Assembly (NCBI RefSeq): GCF_007997155.1
Contig: NZ_VORT01000005.1
Coordinates: forward strand, 124,001 to 188,000
Length of the DNA stretch: 64,000 nucleotides
Direction: 5' to 3'
Origin: Aequorivita antarctica
GTDB lineage: Bacteria > Bacteroidota > Bacteroidia > Flavobacteriales > Flavobacteriaceae
The notes below the pieces were generated by a model. The model was not told where the DNA came from. It saw nothing but the letters and a program-made list of their open reading frames with translations, and ran no database searches. This document shows positions 35,587 through 45,139 of this stretch, piece after piece (positions within the stretch are counted from its first letter, which is position 1; the number at the start of each line of letters is the position of its first letter). A program made the translations under genes and the position numbers.

Positions 35587-37590
35587 TTAAATTGATAATT
35601 CTATATAAAAAGTAGCACCAGAATTTGTTTCGGATTCTATGGCCATTTTTCCATTTAATAATGAAACTCTGTTTTTAATATTTTTTAATCCCATACCTTG
35701 GAAATCTTTTAGTGGATCGTAAACAAAACCTTTGCCATTATCTTCCACTGAAATAAAGAAAGTATCTTCAAATTGACTACAATCAACTATAATCTCACCA
35801 CATTTACTGTGCTTAATGGCGTTTGTAATTAGTTCTTGTATAATTCTATAAATAGTTAGTTCATTTTTTTCAGAAATAGTGGGTTTAATATTATTGGAAT
35901 GGTAAAATATTTCTATACTATCACTACTCAGTAAAAAACACAGATCTCTGAGGGCTGCATCTAAACCGAGTCTTAATAATGATTCTGGGACAAGGTTATG
36001 CGCTACACGCCTTAGCTCGGTAATGGAACTACTTAACAATTTAGAGATAGTTTCAATTTCATTATTAGGAATATTTGCATTTTGATCTTTCAGATTTGAT
36101 AATCGCATTTTTAAAACAGAGAGTGAACTACCAATACCATCATGAAGATCTTTGGCAATTCTTTTTCTTTCAATTTCTTCACCTGAAATTGTAGCCTGCA
36201 TAACCTCTAATTCCTTTTGTTTTTGAATAGTGATCAAATTTTGAACGTAATTTTTTTCTTTCTCGTTAATTAATTTGGCCTTATTTTTTCCATTAAGCCA
36301 AAATTGAAAAATGATAAATATCAGGATTATTGAAAAGAAGCCGAACAACAAATAGTATGTACTATTCTTGGCCGCTAAAAGCTGTGCCTTTTTATTTGCA
36401 ACCTCAAGCTCACTTATTCTTTGCTGACTTTCAACTCTATTATATTTCGTCTCTAAATCTAGAATTTCTTTTTTGGCTGCAACTTCATTTAAACTATCAT
36501 TAAGAAAAGAATACTTATCATAATAGTATATAGCCTCCTTGTACTCTCCTAGGCCTTTGAGAGTTTTAACCATTTCCTTGTAATAGCTTTTTTTTTCTAC
36601 TTCAAAGGGATCTCCTTTTTCGAGGATTTCATACATTAATGTACGAGCCTCCTTGTACCTTTTGAGTTCGTTTAAAATGAGAAATTTTCTAAACCATAAT
36701 TGATTTAATGATTGTTGATCATCGTTTTTTTTACAAACGGTAATTCCATTTTCACAACTTGTAAGAGCCTTATTAAATTCATTTAAATTGAAAAAATAGA
36801 GTGCTTCAGCAGCATAATAAAGGTTATTTATATTTGAGTCTGGATACTTATACAAGATTTTAAAAGCCTTGTCAAGCCATTTTTTACTTTCCATATTCTC
36901 ATTTAGATATAATAGGTTCTGCGCATTTAAAATATATGTTTCAAGTTTGGCCTCCAATAAAAAAGAAGATGGTTTTTCTACATTTTCTATAAAATATATT
37001 GATTTTTTAAAGTATTGTTTTGCCTTATCGAATTCCCCTAAATTCATTAAGGTAGTGGCGACCATACGATATATATTGCTTAATAGTTCCTTGTCGTCGG
37101 CTTTTATCGCAAGAGGAATAGCACTATCAATTAAAAGAGATAATCCTTCTGCATCTTTTTCTTCCAATTGTTTAATTACCGATAAATTATTAATGAGTAC
37201 AGTTTGAAAAATATAGCTTTCTTTAAATTTATATTTCTCAAGTTTTTCAAGAGTTGAAACAATTCCATTCGCGTAATTCTGTGTATCTCCTGAAAGTACA
37301 TACTCCAGTGATTTATAATAGGTTGAAATATCCTGGAGGTACGGATAATCTTTTGCAGCATCCGTTCCTATTTTTAGATATTCCCTAAACTTCTCATTAT
37401 TGCCCTGACGTCGATAAGCATCACATACTTTAAAGCTATAATAACTTTTTACACTATCCGATTTCGTGTTCTTGATTATCTGAATAATACTATCGGTTAA
37501 TTTCTTATTATCATTTAAGGAATTGAATCGTTGGGAATAAACTATTCCAGAAAAAAACAAAAAGATTAAAAAGAATAAGTGTTTTTTCAT
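35587..37590 (-). CDS. TPR-containing sensor histidine kinase (HisKA_3 type)
   Basis: From the ATG at 37590 the protein has 667 residues. A signal-like N-terminus (MKKHLFFLIFLFFSGIVYSQ) is followed by about 350 residues of helical tetratricopeptide-like repeats, a membrane helix (about 400-420, YYLLFGFFSIILIFIIFQFW), a coiled coil, the HisKA_3 dimerisation motif RKRIAKDLHDGIGSSLS (phosphohistidine) and an HATPase_c domain ending GMGLKNIKNRVSLLNG. The extracytoplasmic TPR region is probably the sensor. It diverges from the T9SS cluster across the operator at 37666-37736. Confidence 0.93.
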   Translation of the reverse strand: MKKHLFFLIFLFFSGIVYSQRFNSLNDNKKLTDSIIQIIKNTKSDSVKSYYSFKVCDAYRRQGNNEKFREYLKIGTDAAKDYPYLQDISTYYKSLEYVLSGDTQNYANGIVSTLEKLEKYKFKESYIFQTVLINNLSVIKQLEEKDAEGLSLLIDSAIPLAIKADDKELLSNIYRMVATTLMNLGEFDKAKQYFKKSIYFIENVEKPSSFLLEAKLETYILNAQNLLYLNENMESKKWLDKAFKILYKYPDSNINNLYYAAEALYFFNLNEFNKALTSCENGITVCKKNDDQQSLNQLWFRKFLILNELKRYKEARTLMYEILEKGDPFEVEKKSYYKEMVKTLKGLGEYKEAIYYYDKYSFLNDSLNEVAAKKEILDLETKYNRVESQQRISELEVANKKAQLLAAKNSTYYLLFGFFSIILIFIIFQFWLNGKNKAKLINEKEKNYVQNLITIQKQKELEVMQATISGEEIERKRIAKDLHDGIGSSLSVLKMRLSNLKDQNANIPNNEIETISKLLSSSITELRRVAHNLVPESLLRLGLDAALRDLCFLLSSDSIEIFYHSNNIKPTISEKNELTIYRIIQELITNAIKHSKCGEIIVDCSQFEDTFFISVEDNGKGFVYDPLKDFQGMGLKNIKNRVSLLNGKMAIESETNSGATFYIELSI

Positions 37591-37665
37591 TAAGATAATA
37601 GTAATCCCCAAAGCTACAATTTTCTAATCCGCAAATAGATATGCACCTTGAAGTTCTGTAAAAAA

Positions 37666-37736
37666 TACCTGATTACAGGTAGCTTATATTGCCTATTAAA
37701 AGGTATATGAATATTCTCTTAATTCAGATAAGTTTG
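37666..37736 (+). promoter_or_regulatory. Promoter/operator A of the secreted-protein regulon
   Basis: First palindrome TACCTGATTACAGGTA (37666-37681); second TGCCTATTAAAAGGTA (37690-37705), 24 bp centre to centre; -7 box TAAGTTTG (37729-37736), whose first base lies 28 nt after the start of the second AGGTA. Transcription would begin about 7 nt before the ATG at 37749. The AGGTA half sits where a -33 element is expected, as for an activator-dependent promoter. Confidence 0.8.
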
Positions 37737-37748
37737 AAAAAAAAACTA

Positions 37749-39317
37749 ATGAAAAAAGTTTACTTATTATATATTACCGTTTTTATCTTCAATTTAGGGT
37801 TTTCCCAAGAAGAAGTTTGGTCTAAGCTTTTCTCGGAACGCTTGGATTTTTCTCAAGCCGTTCCTAAAAATGTAGTTTTCACAAATGATTTAAAAATAAT
37901 CTACCCCGTTGTGGAAGACGGAAATTTATTAAGAATATATAAGCTTAATGAGAACGGGGACATTGTTAGAATTCTGGATACTGAGGAAAGTGTAAGTTCC
38001 ATTTCGGAAATAGTTAAAATATCTGAAACAGAATTTTCTTTGATTTTTAATGTGGAACCACTTGCTCTTACTCCTATTTATAAAGTTATACATTTTAATG
38101 AATTATTACAGATAACTTCTGAGACAATACTTAATCTGCCTATTATCTCAAATTTTGTCAATCTCATTCGATTTTTTAATCTAGAAAATCAGCAATTTGT
38201 AACTTTTAATGATAATGGCACTTATTATTTGATGCACTTAAATGGTAATAGTGAATTAGATATTATCTATACTAGTACAAACAATGTTTTTGTTGACCAT
38301 ATTTCGATACTTCCTACAGGTAATTTATTGATTGATTTTTCAACAGGTCAAGCTCATATTTTAAAGTGTATAAATACTGTGAATGGGAATTTAATTTGGG
38401 AGAAAAACTATGGGGACCCTAGTGAGATTAACTTGGATTATATTAAGACTTTTGATAGTGAGGGAAATATTTACATGTTCAGATTAATAAGGAATTTTAT
38501 AAATGGTGAAATATTTGACACAATAGAATTGCTAAAAATAAATGGAAATGATGGTAGCGTCACATTAAATAGTATTGAAAATCCACCAAACGATTGTGTT
38601 TTGAAATTTGAAGATTTAGAGTTTAATAAAGTTACACAGGAGGTGTACTTTAGTTACAGTAATTGTAGTGACCCAGGAGGTATCATTCTAAAAAGTTTTT
38701 CCAAAAACTTGGAACCTCTTCATACTATTAATGTGGATGCCGCACCAGATGGCTTTTTTGCTTCGGTTGCAAAGTCCTCCCAAATAATATTTAGGGATAA
38801 CGGTAAAGTTGTTTTTATTTATAGGAGCTATAAGAATGTTGAAGAATTTGATAATATCTATTTTTTATCCTTAACCAGCAATCTTCTTCCTTTATATACG
38901 GGAGAGTTGAACATACCTCCAAAAAATGGGACAGAGTTATTTGCGGATGCTGAATTATTTGGAGAAGCAAAAGCAGTTATAATAGGAGATGTGCCTCATA
39001 AAGACCCGAATGTTTCTTGGGAAGTAGTACAGTTTTTTATTTCAATGATTGATCTCGATGTTGTTTTGAATATAGAAGATGTTATCTCCAATAATGTAGC
39101 TCTATTTCCTAATCCATCTAAGGATAAATTGAACATTATATCTTCAGAAACTTTTGAAAGCTTTCAGGTATTCGACGTATCTGGTAAAATGATTAATTGT
39201 CCTCAAAACCTATTTCAAAAAAATATTGATATTTCTAATTTAAGTAATGGAATATATTTTCTGAGGTTAAAAACCAGTTCATTAAATACAATCCATAAAC
39301 AATTTATTAAATTTTGA
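37749..39317 (+). CDS. Secreted protein with T9SS sorting domain
   Basis: From the ATG at 37749 the protein has 522 residues with a signal peptide (MKKVYLLYITVFIFNLGFSQ). The main body is rich in beta strands (for example YFLSLTSNLLPLY) and resembles a beta-propeller or WD-like secreted protein, without catalytic motifs. The last ~75 residues are a type A T9SS sorting domain (LFPNPSKDKLNII, VFDVSGKMI, LSNGIYFLRLKT). It resembles the T9SS protein at 54571-56166 in general plan. First gene of a three-gene unit. Confidence 0.85.
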   Translation: MKKVYLLYITVFIFNLGFSQEEVWSKLFSERLDFSQAVPKNVVFTNDLKIIYPVVEDGNLLRIYKLNENGDIVRILDTEESVSSISEIVKISETEFSLIFNVEPLALTPIYKVIHFNELLQITSETILNLPIISNFVNLIRFFNLENQQFVTFNDNGTYYLMHLNGNSELDIIYTSTNNVFVDHISILPTGNLLIDFSTGQAHILKCINTVNGNLIWEKNYGDPSEINLDYIKTFDSEGNIYMFRLIRNFINGEIFDTIELLKINGNDGSVTLNSIENPPNDCVLKFEDLEFNKVTQEVYFSYSNCSDPGGIILKSFSKNLEPLHTINVDAAPDGFFASVAKSSQIIFRDNGKVVFIYRSYKNVEEFDNIYFLSLTSNLLPLYTGELNIPPKNGTELFADAELFGEAKAVIIGDVPHKDPNVSWEVVQFFISMIDLDVVLNIEDVISNNVALFPNPSKDKLNIISSETFESFQVFDVSGKMINCPQNLFQKNIDISNLSNGIYFLRLKTSSLNTIHKQFIKF

Positions 39318-39326
39318 ATTTATAAA

Positions 39327-41630
39327 ATGAATAAGTATTACTTTTTTATATTTCTTTTTTTTTGTGTAAAAAGTTTTGCTCAAATAGATCCGATTGGATC
39401 TACTGATTTTGGAAGGATCGTGGATATTACATATGATCTTTCTATTGAGAATACCGTTTATGCAGCTACTATTGGAAATCATATAGTTCGCTCTACTGAT
39501 AATGGAGCCACTTGGAATTTGTTTTATTCGCATCCTGATAGGGACGTCTTTATACAAAATCTAAAATTCTTTGGGAATGATAAAATTAGCTTTACAGTTG
39601 ATACCGGTTATGGGAATTGGAATAAAATATTTGTACTCGAAATATCAAGTGCTGAAATTTTTACTGAATACAATATTCCAATACCAAGTGGTGCTGATGA
39701 AAGCGAAATAACTTCATATGATTTTTATATGAATGATCCTCAGTTTATTGTTGTGCAACAAATTTATGGGATTGGAGGTGGAATATTTGGAAAAGTTTAT
39801 TACACAAACACTGGTGGGAATAGTTGGGAGGATATTTATCAAACGGAAAATTTTGATGCAATTTTCCCCAATGGAGTTGCGATTTCACCCGGGAATCCGA
39901 GTAAGATTTTTATCGCACGTCAGGGTGGTCTAGATCCTAATGATTATGGTGGTTTATTAATATCAAATAACGGAGGGACATCTTGGGAAGAGAAACTTTC
40001 TGGAATAGATTTTAATCAAATAGTTTTTAGACCTGACAACCCAGAAGAGATATTTTTAGGTTCTGCTTATGGTTCACAGATTCAAAATTTGTATCGCTCA
40101 ATGGACAATGGAGACAGTTGGTTGAATATAGATAATGATTGGGCTTCGGAAGTACCCAATGGCATTCTTAAAATACAATTTGACCCTACTAATTTTGATT
40201 CTATTTTGGTATTAGGTGTAAATGAAATAGTTAGAACATTCACGAATTTTCAAAATTACGAGGTCCTTCATTTTCAGAATGAAATTGGAAATTTTGACAA
40301 TTATTATTTCGGGACTAATGCATCAATTAACCCTTTTAATAACAATGAGATATTTATAACAAATAATGATTATCCACTTTTTACTCATGATGGAGGGGAA
40401 ACTTTATTACAAGTAAAAAACCCATTTTTTTTCTCAATAGGAAACGTAGGCTATTTCGAAAGTGAATTGGCGAAAAATTTATATTATAATGTCCAAAATG
40501 GATACATACATAAAAATATAAATACCAATATTGATACACCTTTTTTTATAGTACCCTTACAAGCTTTTCCGAATTTTACAAGCACTTATTTTTTTGATAA
40601 GAATGTATCAGGAAGAGTGTATGCGTTTTCAAGTTCCTTTAATGGATCTGGTATGGGAATAATGGAAAATCATGGAAATATATTGTCTTCATTTCCTCTT
40701 TCCTTTCAATTTTTACATGATATAAAATCCAACCCAGGTAACAATTCTATAATTTTAGCTTCCTTTTCCAATGATTTTGCAATAAGTAATTTGGTTCGGA
40801 TTGATATAACGGACCCAAATAACGTGACACAGGAACTTGTTAACCTTCCAACACAAGGCTTACTCTCAACTATTTTAATAGACTCCTTGAGTACAAATAA
40901 AATTTCTATTGCGTTAGAAGCTCGAATATATAGAACTGTGGACAATGGTTTTAGTTGGCAGCTGAGATCACAAGGATTGGAGAGTTTAGTTGAGGGACAA
41001 GACATGATTTATGAAATAAAGCAAAATCCACTAAATTCAGATCAATTGACAATTGCAACATCGAAAGGTGTCTTCACATCATTGGATGATGCCAATAGCT
41101 GGATTCCATTGTCAAATTTTCACGTACAAAAAGTATGGAGCTCCCCAATAAATAGCAATCATATCGTAGCTATGGATTTTGACAATCAACTAACGTTAAC
41201 AGTTAATTATTCTAGTGACGGTGGCCAATTTTGGAATGAAGTGTCTTATGAAAATTTGAAATATATAACTTCTACTGGTGCTGAAATAGCATTTACAGAA
41301 AATCAAGCTGAAATTTATCTTGGAACCTATGATATGGGATTGATTAAATACAAAGTTGATTTAGAAACTTTGTCTATTCCTGAAATTGGAGGTTTACAAG
41401 AAGAGGTAATTGTTTTTCCAAATCCCACCCCCGACATTATTCATATATTTTCCAAAAACGTACAAGTTCAGGTGATTACCTTGTATTCAATGGATGGAAA
41501 GAAAATTATGGATAGCAAAGGGGGTTATCGGTTTGAGATGAATTTATCAAATATAGCGTCGGGCCTCTACACACTAAAAATAGTATTAAAATCAGGAAAT
41601 ATCATAAACAAAAAAATTTTTAAAAAATAA
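39327..41630 (+). CDS. Secreted sortilin-like (BNR/VPS10) beta-propeller protein with T9SS sorting domain
   Basis: A 767-residue protein with a signal peptide (MNKYYFFIFLFFCVKSFAQ). Several Asp-box/BNR repeats of the S-x-D-x-G-x-T-W type are visible: STDNGATWNL, SNNGGTSWEEKL, SMDNGDSWLN, TVDNGFSWQL, SSDGGQFWNE. This is the sortilin/VPS10-like propeller found in many T9SS cargo proteins. The C-terminal domain has VFPNPTPDIIHIF, YSMDGKKIMD and IASGLYTLKIV. It starts 9 bp after the preceding gene and ends 2 bp before the next. No glycosidase catalytic residues can be named. Confidence 0.88.
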   Translation: MNKYYFFIFLFFCVKSFAQIDPIGSTDFGRIVDITYDLSIENTVYAATIGNHIVRSTDNGATWNLFYSHPDRDVFIQNLKFFGNDKISFTVDTGYGNWNKIFVLEISSAEIFTEYNIPIPSGADESEITSYDFYMNDPQFIVVQQIYGIGGGIFGKVYYTNTGGNSWEDIYQTENFDAIFPNGVAISPGNPSKIFIARQGGLDPNDYGGLLISNNGGTSWEEKLSGIDFNQIVFRPDNPEEIFLGSAYGSQIQNLYRSMDNGDSWLNIDNDWASEVPNGILKIQFDPTNFDSILVLGVNEIVRTFTNFQNYEVLHFQNEIGNFDNYYFGTNASINPFNNNEIFITNNDYPLFTHDGGETLLQVKNPFFFSIGNVGYFESELAKNLYYNVQNGYIHKNINTNIDTPFFIVPLQAFPNFTSTYFFDKNVSGRVYAFSSSFNGSGMGIMENHGNILSSFPLSFQFLHDIKSNPGNNSIILASFSNDFAISNLVRIDITDPNNVTQELVNLPTQGLLSTILIDSLSTNKISIALEARIYRTVDNGFSWQLRSQGLESLVEGQDMIYEIKQNPLNSDQLTIATSKGVFTSLDDANSWIPLSNFHVQKVWSSPINSNHIVAMDFDNQLTLTVNYSSDGGQFWNEVSYENLKYITSTGAEIAFTENQAEIYLGTYDMGLIKYKVDLETLSIPEIGGLQEEVIVFPNPTPDIIHIFSKNVQVQVITLYSMDGKKIMDSKGGYRFEMNLSNIASGLYTLKIVLKSGNIINKKIFKK

Positions 41631-41632
41631 AT

Positions 41633-42682
41633 ATGAAAACAATAATATTTTTAAATATCATTTTACTGTCTATTGTAATGAATGGACAAACTTCTATTTC
41701 GAGGGATAATTATTATGTGGAAGGGGATGTAGTGTTATTACACAATAAGTTTGACATATCACTTGAAAATTTTACTTCAGGTGATAGTGGAGAGAACATT
41801 ATATGGGATTACTCGGATATGGATTTTAATCATTCTTCAGTTATCGTTGATACCTTGCAATTTGTTAACCCAGTTGGAACACCTTTTTATCCAACATTTT
41901 TGAGGGCAGACTATAGTGCTGCTAATTTATGCTATATTAGAAAGACCGATGAATTTGATAGTGGCAATAACAATTACAATTATATATATATTGATTCCGA
42001 TAAATTAGAATTTATTGGAAGCTGGGCAGATAACCCAAGTAATGAGCGTTGGGAGGATCATTATGTTGACCCTGTTAAAGAACTTGATTTTCCATTTACC
42101 TATCAGGATACTTATGTAGATACTTTCGATCGCTTTTACTCCGATCAGTCTTCAGGTATTGAACACACCGTAACAGGAACCGTTGAGGTTACTGCTGATG
42201 GTTTTGGCACATTAGTAACACCGGATGGAGAAACATTGAATGATGTAGTTAGAATACATCGAGTGGAAAATGGGGTAGACACGAATTCAATTGGCCAATC
42301 AAACCCTTATTCAAAAAATAGTTTCTATTGGTATAGCTCAACGGTGAAAGGTGCAATCTTATCATTTGAAATGGCATCCAATGATCCGAACAGAATTGAA
42401 ACTGCTAATTATGAAAAGCTATTTTTACTGGGCACGCCAGAATTTATCGATAATTCTGTAGTACTATTCCCCAATCCAACATCTTCAAAGATCAATTTTT
42501 ATACTAGGGATTTAGATATTAGTGAAGTAAAAATATATAATGCAACAGGGGTACAAGAGATGAAAGTTGATATTGATGAAAGCGGTTCCATAAATATAGA
42601 ATCTTTAAAACCGGGAGTATATCTATTAAAAATAAGAAATATGGGAGGCAAATTTTTTATAAAAAAAATTATAAAAAATTAA
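41633..42682 (+). CDS. Secreted protein with T9SS sorting domain
   Basis: A 349-residue protein with a signal peptide (MKTIIFLNIILLSIVMNGQ). The central ~250 residues are beta-rich and unlike any family I recognise. The type A T9SS sorting domain is clear: LFPNPTSSKINFYTRDL, IYNATGVQEMKV, LKPGVYLLKI. It begins 2 bp after its neighbour's stop, so translational coupling is likely. Last gene of the regulon A unit. Confidence 0.82.
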   Translation: MKTIIFLNIILLSIVMNGQTSISRDNYYVEGDVVLLHNKFDISLENFTSGDSGENIIWDYSDMDFNHSSVIVDTLQFVNPVGTPFYPTFLRADYSAANLCYIRKTDEFDSGNNNYNYIYIDSDKLEFIGSWADNPSNERWEDHYVDPVKELDFPFTYQDTYVDTFDRFYSDQSSGIEHTVTGTVEVTADGFGTLVTPDGETLNDVVRIHRVENGVDTNSIGQSNPYSKNSFYWYSSTVKGAILSFEMASNDPNRIETANYEKLFLLGTPEFIDNSVVLFPNPTSSKINFYTRDLDISEVKIYNATGVQEMKVDIDESGSINIESLKPGVYLLKIRNMGGKFFIKKIIKN

Positions 42683-43309
42683 ATTTTAAATAGTCCTAAT
42701 TAATTATTTGGGACCATTGCAATTTTTAAAAAACACAAAAAAGACAAACGCTTTAAATACATTTCCATTTATTATTAGCAATTATCTAATTTCTACAGAG
42801 AGAAATGATACTAACATCATTTCTTAAATTTAAATATTGTGATTATTAAAACTTTAAGAGTCATCCTTAAAAAAAATATTTTTTTCTGTTTGATTATAGC
42901 GATAAAACCACCTGTTTTTTTATAATCATTCATCAGGTTAGTCTTTTATAACTATTTTTTAGATGTCTTTATTTTATTTCGAAAATGATATTTCATTTGG
43001 TATTAAGCGATGTTGAATTGATGAGGAGTTAAACTATGGTGGTGGTCGCTCTGAGGGGGGCTGATTGCCACCACCTCTTCATTTTATAAGACCTAAATAG
43101 GGTTTTTTGAAAAAAAAGGTTCTCCAGTAGTTAAGGTTTAAATTTAATTTTTTTCATTGTTTAATTTAGATATCCTTGGCTGGATTCATAGGTTTTTAAG
43201 AATTTTCTGGTAGTAAATAGGACTTTTAAAAATCAGATGTAATTTTTTTTGACGCACAAAATGAAAAATATAATAAAGTGATTCTTGTTCAATTTTTTAA
43301 AAGTGATTA
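42683..43309. other. AT-rich intergenic stretch, no gene seen
   Basis: Both strands are interrupted by many stops and no lipobox, signal peptide or known family was found. The only distinct element is the GC-rich hairpin at 43038-43075. Confidence 0.7.
43038..43075. other. GC-rich hairpin in AT-rich spacer
   Basis: The 8-bp stem GGTGGTGG / CCACCACC encloses a 22-nt loop containing GAGGGGGG. The base composition is strikingly different from the surroundings. It has no T-run, so it is not a typical terminator; a small RNA, a structured mRNA end or a protein-binding site are possible. Confidence 0.4.
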
Positions 43310-43380
43310 TACCTATTTGCAGGTATTAAATTAAGGCTATCATCAGGTATTTCGTATAACATTATGAATTTTTAATTTTG
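43310..43380 (+). promoter_or_regulatory. Promoter/operator B of the secreted-protein regulon
   Basis: First palindrome TACCTATTTGCAGGTA (43310-43325), second AGGCTATCATCAGGTA (43334-43349), 24 bp apart; -7 box TAATTTTG (43373-43380), again 28 nt from the second AGGTA. It faces the broken lipoprotein gene and, beyond the hairpin at 43686, the DUF4476 gene. Confidence 0.78.
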
Positions 43381-43400
43381 TGCTTTAGGAAAAATAAATA

Positions 43401-43543
43401 TTGAAAAAGAGATTCTTAATGATAACAATAATTTTGGTTATATCTTCCTGTAAAAACCCAAGTGAAACAATTGAAGCGCAAAAAAAAGTGATAGGAAAAT
43501 TGAAGATCTAAAGGATAGATTACGACCTTTCATTTATTATTAA
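43401..43543 (+). pseudogene. Broken small lipoprotein gene
   Basis: A TTG (43401) or ATG (43419) start opens a frame with a perfect short lipoprotein signal, MITIILVISSC, then KNPSETIEAQKKVIGKLKI and a stop at 43511. Shifting one base at about 43497 continues a natural-looking charged helix, KIEDLKDRLRPFIYY, to a stop at 43543. Both halves make sense as one frame-shifted lipoprotein. It lies directly downstream of promoter B. Alternatively the 30-residue form is the finished product. Confidence 0.5.
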
Positions 43544-43650
43544 TGGAGGCTTTTATTTTGACTAAATAGAAAAAGAGCCTATCGTAATAATAAAATCTTA
43601 AAATCTACATAAATTCATAATTAATAGTTTAAATGTATATTAAATAATTG

Positions 43651-43715
43651 GGAGTTTGGTTAGTTGGTAGTTTTTAAGTAGGAAGAACCCCTTGTTAATT
43701 AACGAGGGGTTTAAC
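43651..43715 (+). repeat. Leader repeat copy 1 (with hairpin)
   Basis: This block is repeated, diverged, at 45363-45422: GGAGTTTgGTTAGT..., TTTTTAAG-AGGAAG-ACCCCTTG and AGGGGTTTAAC are shared. Inside is the 26-bp near-perfect palindrome at 43686-43711 (AACCCCTT... / ...AGGGGTT), with only one wobble pair. Confidence 0.7.
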
Positions 43716-43813
43716 TGTTAGGGTAGCTTAAAAAATTATTAGGGCTAATTGATTACTTAAATAAATATCGAAACAAAATGAATTCTTTAAAGCAAAAGCT
43801 GAAATTTATAAGC

Positions 43814-44722
43814 ATGAAAAATTATCTTAAAACCATATTAGTTTTTTTTATAACATCCATATCATATTCACAGTATAACTCAGAAGGCTGTTTAACTATT
43901 TTCTCTGAGGAAGGTGATAAATTCTTTTTAACCCTTAATGGAGAGCTGATGAATGATATTCCGCAGACTAATATTCGTGTTGAAGATTTGGATCAACCAT
44001 TTTATCAAGTTAGAATTGAATTTGAAAATGAAAATTTGATTGAAATAAATAAAGATAATATTAATGTGATTGATGTCGATGATAATTATATTGATGTGAC
44101 ATACAGGATAAGAAGAGATAAGAATAATAGCAATAAGATGAAATTTAATTATTTTTCTGAATCGCCTAAATCAGAAGTTTATATTCCAAAAGAAAATGTT
44201 CATGTAATACATTTTGATGATATAATTATCAAAAAATCAACAATTGAGACTACAACAATAACTACAGTTACTGATAATATTGGAGTAGGAGCAAACATAA
44301 GTGTAGACGGCTTTAATATGAATGTATCAATATATGATCGTCAACCAGTGGTTATTTCCCAAACTACAATCACAAACAATACACATGGTTTTGATGACTT
44401 TGGATCTTATCGAGATTCTTGTGATCAAAAATATGAGATGAAATCATCAGATTTCAATGCGGCCGTTTCTTCAGTAAAAAATCAAAATTTTGAAGAAACC
44501 AAATTGACCACTGCAAAACAGATTAGTTCAGCCAATTGTTTGAGTGTTAACCAAATTATTGAAATTGCGAAAGTATTTAATTTTGAGGATTCAAAATTAT
44601 CTTTTGCAAAATTTGCATATGCCAATTGTATTGACAAAAAAAAATATTTTTTGGTAAATGATATTTTTTCCTTCAGTGTTAATATAGAAGAATTATCCAA
44701 TTATATTCAAGGAAAAAAATAG
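43814..44722 (+). CDS. DUF4476 domain-containing exported protein
   Basis: From the ATG at 43814 the protein has 302 residues with a signal peptide (MKNYLKTILVFFITSISYSQ). The first ~130 residues are beta-rich and include TLNGELMND, a pattern common to DUF4476 proteins, in which short reports on a ligand-independent display function exist only as predictions. The C-terminal ~90 residues are the DUF4476 helical repeat: FEETKLTTAKQISSANCLS, VNQIIEIAKVFNFEDSKLSF and AKFAYANCIDKKKYFLVND. Function unknown. There is no TAnnTTTG box directly upstream, so it may depend on promoter B. An ATG at 43778 would add 12 residues before the signal peptide. Confidence 0.85.
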   Translation: MKNYLKTILVFFITSISYSQYNSEGCLTIFSEEGDKFFLTLNGELMNDIPQTNIRVEDLDQPFYQVRIEFENENLIEINKDNINVIDVDDNYIDVTYRIRRDKNNSNKMKFNYFSESPKSEVYIPKENVHVIHFDDIIIKKSTIETTTITTVTDNIGVGANISVDGFNMNVSIYDRQPVVISQTTITNNTHGFDDFGSYRDSCDQKYEMKSSDFNAAVSSVKNQNFEETKLTTAKQISSANCLSVNQIIEIAKVFNFEDSKLSFAKFAYANCIDKKKYFLVNDIFSFSVNIEELSNYIQGKK

Positions 44723-45058
44723 TTGGAAACCCAGAAATATAAAGGTGGGTATTAATATTTAATTTGAATATTTTAATAACATACCTTGATTAATTAAAAA
44801 GGTTCATAAACCAAAAGAGATGACTATTAAAAGTCAAACCGAGAAGGGAATGGGTCTGTTATTTTATTTCTTTCGATAATATCTTGATATAGGCAGAATT
44901 TTTATTGTGGATTACTTATTCTGAAAAATTTGGTTAAGGAGCTGGAAAATTTGTGATGGGACTAATATGATATCATTAGATTTTTACATTAATTACGATG
45001 ATTTTTTAAAAAAAAATCATTTCCAAGATAATTTAAAATTTGTTTCTCAAACAATTTA
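44723..45058. other. AT-rich intergenic stretch, no gene seen
   Basis: About 336 bp between the DUF4476 gene and promoter C with frequent stops in all frames. No hairpin with a T-run and no recognisable motif was found. The last ~35 bp before the operator (ATAATTTAAAATTTGT) resemble the sequence flanking promoter E. Confidence 0.6.
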
Positions 45059-45129
45059 TACCTCATTACAGGTAAATGAAAAACGCTAATTATAGGTATT
45101 TTTTTATTCTGAATACAGTTTTAAATTTG
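45059..45129 (+). promoter_or_regulatory. Promoter/operator C of the secreted-protein regulon
   Basis: First palindrome TACCTCATTACAGGTA (45059-45074), second ACGCTAATTATAGGTA (45083-45098), 24 bp apart; -7 box TAAATTTG (45122-45129), 28 nt from the second AGGTA. The ATG of the 58-residue frame is 11 nt beyond the box, as in promoter A. Confidence 0.8.
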
Positions 45130-45139
45130 CTTTAAATAA

